Assembly: GCF_900107685.1 (NCBI RefSeq)
Contig: NZ_FNRQ01000013.1
Span: 1 to 64,000, forward strand
Direction of reading: 5' to 3'
From: Paraburkholderia sartisoli
GTDB lineage: Bacteria; Pseudomonadota; Gammaproteobacteria; Burkholderiales; Burkholderiaceae
DNA length: 64,000 bases
The notes below the pieces were generated by a model, which ran no database searches, was not told where the DNA came from, and saw only the letters and a program-made list of their open reading frames with translations. Below, in pieces: positions 8,838 to 16,813 of this stretch. Position 1 is the stretch's first letter, and each line of letters starts with the position of its first letter. The position numbers and the translations under genes were made by a program.

Positions 8838-9518
8838 ATGACTCTTGCGAGCACGCCCCCCCGCCGGGCACTGAAAAATGCCGTCGCCGGTGCGGCGCAA
8901 CCACGACAGCGAGACCCCGAGGTCACCCGGGCACGCATTCTCGAGGCCGCCAAAAAAGAGTTCTCCAAGCTCGGTCTGGCCGGCGCCCGCGTGGAAGCCA
9001 TCGCAACACGCGCCAAGGCCAACAAGCGGATGATCTATCACTACTTCGGCAGCAAGGAGGAGCTCTTCCAGGCTGTCCTCGAAGATGCCTACGCCGACAT
9101 CCGCTTCGCCGAACAGAAGCTCAATCTCGAACATCTCTCGCCGCAGGACGCCATCGTTGCGCTCACCACGCACACCTGGAACTACTACCTGAAAAACCCC
9201 GAGTTCATGACACTCGTCAACAGCGAGAACCTTCATAAGGCGCGTCATGTCAAGAATTCGGAACGGTTCAAGGAGTTGCATCACGGCTTCATCTCGATGT
9301 TGCAAGGCATACTCGATCGCGGCGTTAAAGCAGGCGTGTTTCGTCCGGGTGTCGACGCAAGGCAACTGCACATCACGATGGCCGCCGTCGGCTACTACTA
9401 CCTGACCAACCGCTTCACCAGCGGGGTGATATTCGAAATCGACTTCATGAGCAAGGACGCGTTGAAAAATCGTCTCGACTTCAACATCGAAACCATTCTC
9501 CGGCTCGTACGCACCTGA
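8838..9518 (+). CDS. TetR/AcrR family transcriptional regulator
   Basis: A 226-residue regulator. The N-terminal helix-turn-helix region is clear (VTRARILEAAKKEFSKLGLA, then ATRAKANKRMIYHYFGSKEE, residues about 28-75). The C-terminal ligand domain contains HTWNYYLKNPEFMTLVNSEN, typical of TetR_C regulators near CoA or aromatic catabolic genes. An open frame continues upstream, but homology starts at this ATG (8838). It is divergent from the aldehyde dehydrogenase and convergent with the CoA-transferase, so it sits at the centre of the locus. Related palindromic sequences at 5253, 8732 and 11168 make it the likely local regulator. Inducer unknown. Confidence 0.92.
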   Translation: MTLASTPPRRALKNAVAGAAQPRQRDPEVTRARILEAAKKEFSKLGLAGARVEAIATRAKANKRMIYHYFGSKEELFQAVLEDAYADIRFAEQKLNLEHLSPQDAIVALTTHTWNYYLKNPEFMTLVNSENLHKARHVKNSERFKELHHGFISMLQGILDRGVKAGVFRPGVDARQLHITMAAVGYYYLTNRFTSGVIFEIDFMSKDALKNRLDFNIETILRLVRT

Positions 9519-9571
9519 GCACACCCACGCGGGGCGCCTGCCGCCGGCGCTCCGGATCGCGTGGCCGCTCA

Positions 9572-11116
9572 TCACGCCACCCGCTCCCTCGACTCGTTCT
9601 CTCCACCGCTACAGTGTGCGAGTAACGCGTCGTCGACAAGCGGGCGAAACCCCATTCGCGCAAGCACGTCCTGCTCGACATTCACACCTTCCGCCACTTC
9701 GATCAGACGAACCCCGTTCTCTTCCAGCCTGAAGACGGCGCGCTCCGTCACGTACAGCACTTCCTGCTTCGCGATACGCGCCTGCACACCACTGAACGTG
9801 ACGTGCTGCACGCGCTCCACGAGCTTCGGCACACTGCCCGGCGACACGATATTCAGGCGCTCGCCAACCTGCTCGACCTGAAGGCCCTTTGCTTCGAAAC
9901 TGCCGCAAAACACGATCTTGCGGGCGCCCTGGGTGATATCGATGAAGCCGCCAGGTCCAACCACCGTCGAACCGAGTTTCGACACGTTGATGTTTCCGTC
10001 GCCATCCATCTCGCCCATGCCGAGAAACGAGATGTCGACTCCGCCACCGCTGTAGAAATCGAATTGATCGACACTTGAGAGAATCGCTTCTGCGTTGCGC
10101 GCGGAGCCGAACATCGGGCCGTCGAGCATCGCGCCGTTGTGGATACCCTGCTCAACCGATCCCCAGAACGTGCCGAGCCGTCCCTGTTGCGCCAGCAAGC
10201 CCGGAATGCCACCAGGAATGCCGAAACCAAAATTCGCCGAGTGCCCCTCGTGCAGTTCCCGCGCGGCGCGCGCTGCAATGACGTGGCGAATACCGGTAGG
10301 CACTTCATAGAAACCATCGGCGATGGTGCCCGGCGACTCGCCGCTCAGCGTGGGGTCGCAATCGGCGACGACGCACTGAACCTGCGCCGGTGTCTCGACG
10401 AGCGTATCGACGAGGACGCCCGGAATGCGCACCAGTCGCGCGGGTACATACCCGGCCGGCTCGCGCTCCTTGACCTGAACGATCACGCGGCCGCCGCTGT
10501 TATGGGCAGCCAGCGCCGCTGCATAGGTGTCGAGATCAACCGGCTCGCGGCGCAGCGTGACATTACCGCCCGCATCCGCGGATGACCCGCGCACAATCGC
10601 GAAATCAATCTTGAACGGCTTGTAGCGCAGGTATTCGCGCCCATCCAGCTCGATCAGTTCGACGAGATCCTCCGTGGCGCGCGCATTGATCTTGCCACCG
10701 TCGATGCGTGGATCGACGAACGTACGCAGGCCGACGTGCGTGACGAGCCCCGGCCGCCCCGCGCCAATCTCCCGCAGCAGCGTGGAGATTGCGCCAGCCG
10801 GAAAGCTGTATGCCTCGAACGCGTTGTCTTTCGCCATTTGCTGCATGGCCGGCGACCAGCTCCAGTGACCGCCGATAACACGCCGCACCATGCCGGGATG
10901 CGCGAAGCGGCCCAGCCCGCTGCCCTTTCCGTCACCGATTCCAAGCGCGTGGACCACCGTGAGATCCCGCGGATGCCCCGTCTCCAGAAACCGCTGCTCC
11001 AGTTTCGCGAGCACGGCATCCGGCTCGAGCATCCCGCCGCCGTTACTGGCCAGCGCGATTGTCGCCCCATCGAAGATCTGCTCAACCGCATCTTCGGCTT
11101 GCATCCAGTTTTTCAA
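9572..11116 (-). CDS. Acyl-CoA:carboxylate CoA-transferase (fused alpha-beta, YdiF/Pct type)
   Basis: A roughly 514-residue family I CoA-transferase with alpha and beta halves in one chain, as in YdiF and propionate CoA-transferase. It transfers CoA from a donor thioester to a carboxylate through a glutamyl-CoA intermediate. The probable catalytic Glu is in SVEQGIHNG (about residue 335), preceded by the glycine-rich FGFGIPGGIPGLL. Start choice: TTG at 11114-11116 has GGAGGG 4 nt upstream; ATG at 11104 is an alternative. It is divergent from the acyl-CoA dehydrogenase across a region with two palindromes. It could activate the acid produced by the aldehyde dehydrogenase for oxidation. Confidence 0.88.
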   Translation of the reverse strand: MKNWMQAEDAVEQIFDGATIALASNGGGMLEPDAVLAKLEQRFLETGHPRDLTVVHALGIGDGKGSGLGRFAHPGMVRRVIGGHWSWSPAMQQMAKDNAFEAYSFPAGAISTLLREIGAGRPGLVTHVGLRTFVDPRIDGGKINARATEDLVELIELDGREYLRYKPFKIDFAIVRGSSADAGGNVTLRREPVDLDTYAAALAAHNSGGRVIVQVKEREPAGYVPARLVRIPGVLVDTLVETPAQVQCVVADCDPTLSGESPGTIADGFYEVPTGIRHVIAARAARELHEGHSANFGFGIPGGIPGLLAQQGRLGTFWGSVEQGIHNGAMLDGPMFGSARNAEAILSSVDQFDFYSGGGVDISFLGMGEMDGDGNINVSKLGSTVVGPGGFIDITQGARKIVFCGSFEAKGLQVEQVGERLNIVSPGSVPKLVERVQHVTFSGVQARIAKQEVLYVTERAVFRLEENGVRLIEVAEGVNVEQDVLARMGFRPLVDDALLAHCSGGENESRERVA

Positions 11117-11167
11117 ACTACCCTCCAATCAAATCGGCCACAAAGCTCGTTGACATCGGTCATTCGT

Positions 11168-11196
11168 TGGTTTTAAATAACCATCCAGATGGTTAC
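11168..11196. promoter_or_regulatory. Perfect 8-bp-arm palindrome plus overlapping inverted repeat (candidate TetR operator)
   Basis: TAACCATC-CA-GATGGTTA (11178-11195) is a perfect inverted repeat with 8-bp arms. It overlaps TGGTTTTAAATAACCA (11168-11183), nearly identical to the sequence upstream of the ABC operon (5253-5269). It sits between the divergent CoA-transferase and acyl-CoA dehydrogenase genes. Size and symmetry suit a TetR dimer. Confidence 0.6.
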
Positions 11197-11200
11197 TTGA

Positions 11201-11214
11201 TGCCAATGTTGGCA
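11201..11214. promoter_or_regulatory. Second palindrome in the CoA-transferase/acyl-CoA dehydrogenase intergenic region
   Basis: TGCCAATGTTGGCA has perfect 6-bp arms around TG, 5 nt beyond the TetR-like palindrome. Its sequence is unrelated to that operator, so a second regulator may act here. None can be assigned. Confidence 0.4.
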
Positions 11215-11317
11215 CAGGAAATCACGTAATTCAAGCGGTGATGCGCGACGCTCGGGTTTACCTGCACCCGCGCAAAACAGGCACAAAACAGGTACCGATC
11301 ATGAGGATGGAGACAGC

Positions 11318-12463
11318 ATGAAACTCTCAGAAACCCACCAGCAGATTCGTGAAACCACCCGACGCTTTGCGCAGGAGGTGATTCGCCCAGCCGCCGAAGA
11401 ACTGGATCGCGAGGAACGCTTCCCGGCGGAGATTTATGCCCAGATGGGCGAACTGGGCCTGTTCGGCATCACCGTGCCGGAAGAGTTCGGTGGTGCCGGA
11501 CTGGACGTCACCGCATACGCACTCGTGATGGAAGAACTGTCGCGCGGCTATGCTTCGGTCGCGGATCAATGCGGCCTCCTTGAACTGGTCGGCACCCTTC
11601 TTTCCGTACACGGCAGCGCCGGGCAGCGCGCGACCTACATGGAGCCGCTCCTGCGCGCGAAACTGCGGCCGGCTTATTGCATCACCGAAGCCGACGCGGG
11701 CACCGACGTCTCGGGCATCCGGACCACCGCGACCCGCACCGCCGAGGGCTGGGAACTCAACGGCGCCAAGCTCTGGATTCACAACGCGCCGGTCGCCGAC
11801 GTTGCATTCGTGCTCGCCCGAACCGACCCTGCGGCGGGCAGGCGCGGCATGAGCATCTTCATCGTGGACTGTTCGTTGGCAGGTGTCTCGAAAGGTCCCA
11901 AAGAGCACAAGATGGGACAGCGTGCGTCGCAGGTCGGCGAACTGAATTTCGACCGCGTGAAGCTGCCCCGGGACGCGCTCCTCGGCACGGAAGGCCGCGG
12001 CTTTCACATGATGATGAGCGCGCTCGACAAGGGGCGCGTGGGTATCGCCTCGCTTGCCGTCGGTATCGCCCAGGCGGGGCTCGAGGCGGCACTCGATTAC
12101 TCGCAAACCCGCAAGCAGTTCGGCAGTCATATCGCCGAGTTGCAGGGCATCCAGTGGATGCTTGCGGATATGGCGAAGGACATTCAGGCAGCGCGCCTCC
12201 TCGTCCTCGACGCCGCGGAACGACTCGAAGCGGGCGACCGCGCCAGCATCGCCTGCTCGATGGCAAAGTGCTTTGCCGGCGATACAGCCGTCAAGCATAG
12301 CGCCAACGCCGTGCAGATTTTTGGCGGTAGCGGCTACATCCGCGGCTACGAAGTCGAGCGCCTGTATCGCGACGCGAAGATCACACAGATCTACGAAGGC
12401 ACGAACCAGATCCAGCGCACGATCATCGCGCGCGATCTGATCGCCAACGGAGCATCGCTGTGA
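11318..12463 (+). CDS. Acyl-CoA dehydrogenase
   Basis: A 381-residue FAD enzyme of standard family length that introduces an alpha,beta double bond into an acyl-CoA and passes electrons to ETF. Family signatures are AYCITEADAGTDVSGIRTTA (FAD contact region), the GRGFHMMMSALDKGRVGIA segment, and QIFGGSGYIRGYEVERLYRD. The catalytic Glu is in IYEGTNQIQR (about E360). ATG at 11318 follows GGAGACAGC. It overlaps the SDR start by 4 nt, so they form an operon. An etfB gene is encoded in the same locus. Substrate is probably a short or branched acyl-CoA made by the neighbouring CoA-transferase (inference). Confidence 0.93.
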   Translation: MKLSETHQQIRETTRRFAQEVIRPAAEELDREERFPAEIYAQMGELGLFGITVPEEFGGAGLDVTAYALVMEELSRGYASVADQCGLLELVGTLLSVHGSAGQRATYMEPLLRAKLRPAYCITEADAGTDVSGIRTTATRTAEGWELNGAKLWIHNAPVADVAFVLARTDPAAGRRGMSIFIVDCSLAGVSKGPKEHKMGQRASQVGELNFDRVKLPRDALLGTEGRGFHMMMSALDKGRVGIASLAVGIAQAGLEAALDYSQTRKQFGSHIAELQGIQWMLADMAKDIQAARLLVLDAAERLEAGDRASIACSMAKCFAGDTAVKHSANAVQIFGGSGYIRGYEVERLYRDAKITQIYEGTNQIQRTIIARDLIANGASL

Positions 12464-13239
12464 ACGCGCGTCCGATTGCCCTTGTCACGGGCAGCCGCCG
12501 CGGCATCGGGCGCGCGATCGCCATCGAACTCGGTCGCGCCGGGTTCGACATCGCGTTGACCGATGCCGTGCCGTCGGACGAACTCGACGAGGCGGTTCGC
12601 GAGGTTCAGCAAACCGGCGCACGCGCGACCGCAGTGCTCTCCGACCTGGCCGACGTCGACGCGCATCCGGCAACGTTGCGCGCCATCGAAGCCTCGCTCG
12701 ATGGTCAGATCGATTGCCTCGTGAACAATGCGGGCGTTTCCGTGATGTCACGTGGCGACCTGCTCGACGTCACGACGGAAAGTTTCGACCGCTGCATCGC
12801 GGTGAACACGCGCGGCACATTCTTTCTCACGCAGGCATTCGCGAAGCACTGCCTTGCGCGTTCAGGCGCAGCCGTTGCAGCGCATCCGTCGATCATCACC
12901 ATCACTTCGTCGAATGCGATCGCGGCCTCGCCGTTGCGCGGCGAATATTGCGTATCCAAGGCCGGGCTTTCGATGGCCAGCACGCTCTTCTCGCTGCGCC
13001 TCGCCGAACACGGCATCAGCGTGTACGAAGTACAGCCCGGCCTGATCGAAACCGAAATGACCGCCCCGTCCCGCGCGCGCTACGACGCGCAGATCGAACA
13101 AGGGCTGACCGCCATCAAACGCTGGGGGACGCCGCAGGAAGTCGCAACCACCGTGCGAACGCTTGCCACCGGCGGTCTTCCCTACAGCGTCGGTCAGGCG
13201 ATCCGTATCGACGGCGGCCTGCTCGTCACCAAATACTGA
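12460..13239 (+). CDS. Short-chain dehydrogenase/reductase (FabG-like)
   Basis: A 259-residue classical SDR. It has the cofactor motif TGSRRGIGRAIA (TGxxxGIG, residues 10-21), NNAGVSV, the catalytic Ser in ITITSSNAIA and the YxxxK pair in EYCVSKAGLS. It ends with the family-typical GQAIRIDGG. It starts with GTG inside the stop of the acyl-CoA dehydrogenase gene (GTGA at 12460-12463), so the two are translationally coupled. The role could be oxidation of a beta-hydroxyacyl-CoA or of a sugar-like hydroxyl. The sequence does not decide between them. Confidence 0.9.
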   Translation: MNARPIALVTGSRRGIGRAIAIELGRAGFDIALTDAVPSDELDEAVREVQQTGARATAVLSDLADVDAHPATLRAIEASLDGQIDCLVNNAGVSVMSRGDLLDVTTESFDRCIAVNTRGTFFLTQAFAKHCLARSGAAVAAHPSIITITSSNAIAASPLRGEYCVSKAGLSMASTLFSLRLAEHGISVYEVQPGLIETEMTAPSRARYDAQIEQGLTAIKRWGTPQEVATTVRTLATGGLPYSVGQAIRIDGGLLVTKY

Positions 13240-13246
13240 GTCCTAT

Positions 13247-14416
13247 ATGAACCTGTCAATCAGACTTCCGGCTGCGTCCGGCACACTGGAAACGTATCTC
13301 GTGCGGGGCGTGCCGCTCGAGGTAAAACCGCCTGTGCGTGAATTCAACCGCATCGCGTACTCCGCCGCCCACGTGGTAGCCGATCCGTTGCGCGCGGGTG
13401 AACTGAACGCCGCGCCCGCCATCGACTGGGACCGCACCATCGCTTACCGGCGCTACCTTCTGCAACAGGGGCTCGGCATCGCGGAGGCCATGGACACGGC
13501 GCAACGCGGCATGGGTTTGCCATGGAGCACCGCCCTCGAACTGATTACGCGCAGCATCGAAGGCACGCGCGATATTGCCGGGGCTGCGATCGCCTCGGGT
13601 TGCGGCACCGACCACATCACGCCCGCTTCGGTGACGAACTGCGACCAGGTGATTCGTGCGTACGCGGAGCAGCTCGAAGCCGTGCAACGCGTCGGCGGAC
13701 GCGTGATCCTGATGGCGAGTCGCGCGCTCGCCAAAGTAGCGCGCTCACCGGACGATTACCGGCGCGTCTATCGCGAAGTGCTCGCCATGTGCGACCGGCC
13801 GGTGATCCTGCACTGGCTCGGCGACATGTTCGACCCGGAACTCGCGGGCTACTGGGGCGCCAGCGGATTTCCAGATGCAGCGGAAGTTTGCCTCGATATC
13901 ATCGAGGCCAATGCGGCGAAAGTGGATGGCATCAAGATCTCGTTGCTCGACGAGCAAAAAGAGATCACGTTCCGCCGTCGCCTGCCTCAAAACGTGAAGA
14001 TGTACACCGGCGACGACTTCAACTATCCAGCGCTGATCGCTGGCGACGGCACACATTTTTCGCACGCGTTGCTTGGCATTTTCGACGCCATTGCACCCGC
14101 GGCGTCCCAGGCGCTGGCAGCCTTCTCCGCGGGCGACGTCGAGACGTACAACCGGTTGCTAGGGCCGACGGTTCCGCTTTCGCGTCACATTTTTCGCGCG
14201 CCGACCCAGTACTACAAGACCGGCGTGGTGTTCCTCGCGTACCTGAATGGCTTCCAGGATCACTTCTTCATGCCGGGCGGCCACCATGGCATGCGGCCGC
14301 CGGCTTATCTGGCCGACGTATTCCGCCTCGCCGACGAGGCCCGCTTGCTGCGCGACCCAGGCGATGCGCTCGCCCGCATTCGCAGGGTCATGGCGCCGCT
14401 AGGCTGCGGAGACTGA
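13247..14416 (+). CDS. DUF993 family TIM-barrel protein (dihydrodipicolinate synthase-like)
   Basis: A 389-residue protein of the DUF993 family, distantly related to class I aldolases of the DapA/NanA type. The centre reads CGTDHITPASVTN, then RPVILHWLGDMFDPELAGYW. DGIKISLLDEQKEI supplies a Lys where DapA-like enzymes form a Schiff base (assignment inferred). FFMPGGHHGMRPPAYL near the C-terminus is another conserved-looking block. It starts at ATG 13247, 8 nt after the SDR stop, and ends 2 nt before the Dabb gene. Neighbours (isomerase, Gfo/Idh dehydrogenase) suggest cleavage or rearrangement of an oxidised sugar or cyclitol. No member function is known to me. Confidence 0.85.
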   Translation: MNLSIRLPAASGTLETYLVRGVPLEVKPPVREFNRIAYSAAHVVADPLRAGELNAAPAIDWDRTIAYRRYLLQQGLGIAEAMDTAQRGMGLPWSTALELITRSIEGTRDIAGAAIASGCGTDHITPASVTNCDQVIRAYAEQLEAVQRVGGRVILMASRALAKVARSPDDYRRVYREVLAMCDRPVILHWLGDMFDPELAGYWGASGFPDAAEVCLDIIEANAAKVDGIKISLLDEQKEITFRRRLPQNVKMYTGDDFNYPALIAGDGTHFSHALLGIFDAIAPAASQALAAFSAGDVETYNRLLGPTVPLSRHIFRAPTQYYKTGVVFLAYLNGFQDHFFMPGGHHGMRPPAYLADVFRLADEARLLRDPGDALARIRRVMAPLGCGD

Positions 14417-14418
14417 CC

Positions 14419-14838
14419 ATGGCGCGATCCGGGGGGCCAGTACGGCACATGGTGTTTTGCCGGTTCCGCAACGAAGTGACGCCGGCACGCCGCCTCGCGT
14501 TCTTCGAGCAGATCCGGCGACTGACGGAAGTACCGGGCATAGCCTTCACCAACTTTCAGTGCGGGCCCAACGTATCGCCAGAAGGCTATGGCATGACTTT
14601 ATCCGACGGCTTCATGATGGATTTCGCGAGCCGCGACGACTGCTTTGCCTATCTGGCGCATCCCACGCATCAAGCCATCGGCGCACGTCTTCTGGAAGTA
14701 CTCGAAGACGGTGCGCGAAGCCTGCTCGTCTTCGATATCGATCTGGAAACTCATGAGAAACCTTCAGGGAAGACTCGACCTGTGCTCCATCAATACCGCA
14801 ACACTGGGCCATCGGGAGCCCCTCAACCGTACGATTGA
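14419..14838 (+). CDS. Dabb (stress-responsive A/B barrel) domain protein
   Basis: A 139-residue protein starting at ATG 14419, 2 nt after the DUF993 stop. The segment VRHMVFCRFRNEVTPARRLAFFE followed about 70 residues later by FAYLAHPTHQAIGARLLE is the Dabb ferredoxin-like fold: a His-containing first strand and the HPxHQ motif. Dabb proteins are small dimeric barrels, some acting as cyclases or lyases. The last ~28 residues overlap the next gene in another frame (14753-14838). Role within this operon is unknown. Confidence 0.8.
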   Translation: MARSGGPVRHMVFCRFRNEVTPARRLAFFEQIRRLTEVPGIAFTNFQCGPNVSPEGYGMTLSDGFMMDFASRDDCFAYLAHPTHQAIGARLLEVLEDGARSLLVFDIDLETHEKPSGKTRPVLHQYRNTGPSGAPQPYD

Positions 14839-15604
14839 CCGCATTGCCCGAGTGGGCTTTGGCGGGATCGCGCCGTGGCGCCGCGAGGTCGAGGAAGGCG
14901 ACCTCGCCCAGCTTGCCCGCCAGATCAGGGCGCTCGACCTGACGGTGACCGGCTATTGCCGCTCGACTTATTTGCCGGCGGCGACTTCCGCCGGATTCAG
15001 CGCGAACGTCGAAGCAAACCGGGCCGCATTGCGCGACGCGGCAGTGCTCGGCGCCCGCTGCTTCGTGATGGTGGCCGGTGGCCTTGTACCGGGTAGCCGC
15101 GATCTGGAAGGCACGCGATCCCAGGTGGTCGACGGCATCTCAATGCTACTGGACACCGCACGCGAATGCGGCGTGCCGCTCGCGCTCGAGCCACTTCATC
15201 CCATGTACGCAGCCAGCCGCGCCGTGGTCAACACCATCGCGCAGGCAATGCGTATCTGCGAAACCGTGGACCCGGACCGGTCAGGTTTTATCGGCATCGC
15301 AGTCGATGTCTACCATTGCTGGTGGGACCCGGAACTGACGGCATCCATCGCGGCAGCGGGGCGCGCGGGCCGCATTCTGGCGTATCACGTGTGCGACTGG
15401 CTGCAGGAAACAGGTGACATGCTGCTCGATCGCGGCATGATGGGCGACGGCGTCATCGATCTACCGGCAGTGCGTTCATGTGTCGAACGTAGCGGATACG
15501 ACGGCATGGTGGAAACCGAAATCTTTTCGGCGCAAAACTGGTGGCAACGCGAGCCTGACGAAGTGCTCGCCATCTGCGCCGAACGTCTGCAGACTGTTTG
15601 TTGA
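14753..15604 (+). CDS. Sugar phosphate isomerase/epimerase family protein (AP-endonuclease 2-like TIM barrel)
   Basis: About 283 residues of the xylose-isomerase-like TIM-barrel family, which includes IolE, IolI and tagatose epimerases. Metal-ligand-like acidic and histidine positions are visible in PLALEPLHPMY, GIAVDVYHCWWDPEL, LAYHVCDWLQE and MVETEIFSAQNWW, the usual Glu-Asp-His-Glu arrangement. Start ATG at 14753 gives a normal N-terminus (LDLCSINTATLGH) but overlaps the Dabb gene by 86 nt; the upstream open frame is not family-like. It sits between Dabb and the Gfo/Idh gene in one rightward operon. Substrate unknown; an oxidised sugar or cyclitol is likely. Confidence 0.85.
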   Translation: MRNLQGRLDLCSINTATLGHREPLNRTIDRIARVGFGGIAPWRREVEEGDLAQLARQIRALDLTVTGYCRSTYLPAATSAGFSANVEANRAALRDAAVLGARCFVMVAGGLVPGSRDLEGTRSQVVDGISMLLDTARECGVPLALEPLHPMYAASRAVVNTIAQAMRICETVDPDRSGFIGIAVDVYHCWWDPELTASIAAAGRAGRILAYHVCDWLQETGDMLLDRGMMGDGVIDLPAVRSCVERSGYDGMVETEIFSAQNWWQREPDEVLAICAERLQTVC

Positions 15605-15643
15605 CAGCGCCGCGTCAAACGACACGAACACACGGAGACAAAA

Positions 15644-16612
15644 ATGGCTGAAAAGATTCGCTGGGGCGTACTGGGCGCCGCAAAGATCGCCGACAACTTT
15701 GTAGTACCAGCGATCCAACGCTCGTCCAGCGGCCGCGTGACCACCGTCGCCAGCCGCGACCGTGACCGCGCACAGGCCTTCGCGACGAGGCATGGCATCG
15801 ACCACGTATTGACAGGCTATGACGAGGTGATCGAAAGCCGCGACGTAGATGCGATCTATATTCCGTTGCCAACGGCCAGCCACGTCGAATGGTGCAGGAA
15901 GGCCCTGCTCGGTGGCAAGCACGTGCTATGCGAGAAACCCGTCGCAATGAATGCCGGCGAGGTGCTCGAGTTGATCGCCTTGCGCGACAAAACAGGGCTT
16001 GTGTGTGGAGAAGCGTTCATGGTGGCGCATCACCCGCAATGGGCTTTTGTTCGCGACAGCCTGGCCCAGGGCCTGATAGGCGATCTCACGCTGATCGAAG
16101 GGTCGTTCACCTACTTCAACGACGATCCCAATGCGCTCAAGAACAATCTTTCACTCGGCGGCGGCGGCGTCCGTGACATCGGCGTCTACCCGGTCGTGAC
16201 CACGCGGCTTGCGACAGGACGCGAACCGGTTCGCGTCGATGCCGAGGTCCTGCTCGATCTCCGCTTCGGCACCGACCGGTTCGCACGTTGCACCGCCGAA
16301 TTCACCGGATTCTCGATGACGTTCTACTGCGGCACGCAAATGGCGCGCCGCCAGCACATGATCTTTCACGGAACGAAAGGCTGGTTAAGCGTGGACGCAC
16401 CATTCAATCCGGGAGTCTACGGTCCCGCGCAAGTTCGCCATCGTTCGGATGAAACAGGTCAAACACGCGCAATCGAATTCGGCGACGTCGACCAGTATCA
16501 GTTGATGGTGGAGGACTTTGCCAGAACGGTGTTGCGAGAAAAAGCGGACCTGGTTTTCACCCTTGAGAATTCGCTTGGCAATCAGCGGGTCATCGACCAG
16601 ATCCTTGCGTGA
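15644..16612 (+). CDS. Gfo/Idh/MocA family NAD(P)-dependent sugar oxidoreductase
   Basis: A 322-residue dehydrogenase. The N-terminal Rossmann fold shows GVLGAAKIADNFVVPAIQ (residues 7-24). The family motif CEKPVAMN carries the catalytic Lys, and GGGGVRDIGVYPV matches the C-terminal alpha/beta domain. ATG follows GGAGACAAAA. Family members oxidise hydroxyls of sugars, inositols or their dimers. Starting 39 nt after the isomerase-like gene, it closes the rightward operon and is convergent with the sugar-binding protein gene. The isomerase/Gfo-Idh/DUF993 combination resembles cyclitol or 3-keto-sugar degradation sets, but no specific substrate can be assigned. Confidence 0.9.
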   Translation: MAEKIRWGVLGAAKIADNFVVPAIQRSSSGRVTTVASRDRDRAQAFATRHGIDHVLTGYDEVIESRDVDAIYIPLPTASHVEWCRKALLGGKHVLCEKPVAMNAGEVLELIALRDKTGLVCGEAFMVAHHPQWAFVRDSLAQGLIGDLTLIEGSFTYFNDDPNALKNNLSLGGGGVRDIGVYPVVTTRLATGREPVRVDAEVLLDLRFGTDRFARCTAEFTGFSMTFYCGTQMARRQHMIFHGTKGWLSVDAPFNPGVYGPAQVRHRSDETGQTRAIEFGDVDQYQLMVEDFARTVLREKADLVFTLENSLGNQRVIDQILA

Positions 16613-16813
16613 CGGGCAAACAGGCGAACGCCAGGGGCGCTATCGTCACCGCCCGCGAAGCACCGGCGGAATTCTGCCTTCCGGGCTGAAATACCACCGG
16701 CGTTCCGGGCTGAAGTGAAGCGCCATGATCTGATCCGGCAGGATGCGCCGCCCCCTGATCAACGCCGCCGAATCCTCCCTACTGACCAGACCAGGCTGCC
16801 ACGCAGCGCCCGC

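Noticed and set aside
16676..16716. Repeated TTCCGGGCTGAA in the gap after the Gfo/Idh gene
   Set aside because: Two short copies only, without symmetry or promoter context; not enough for a regulatory call.
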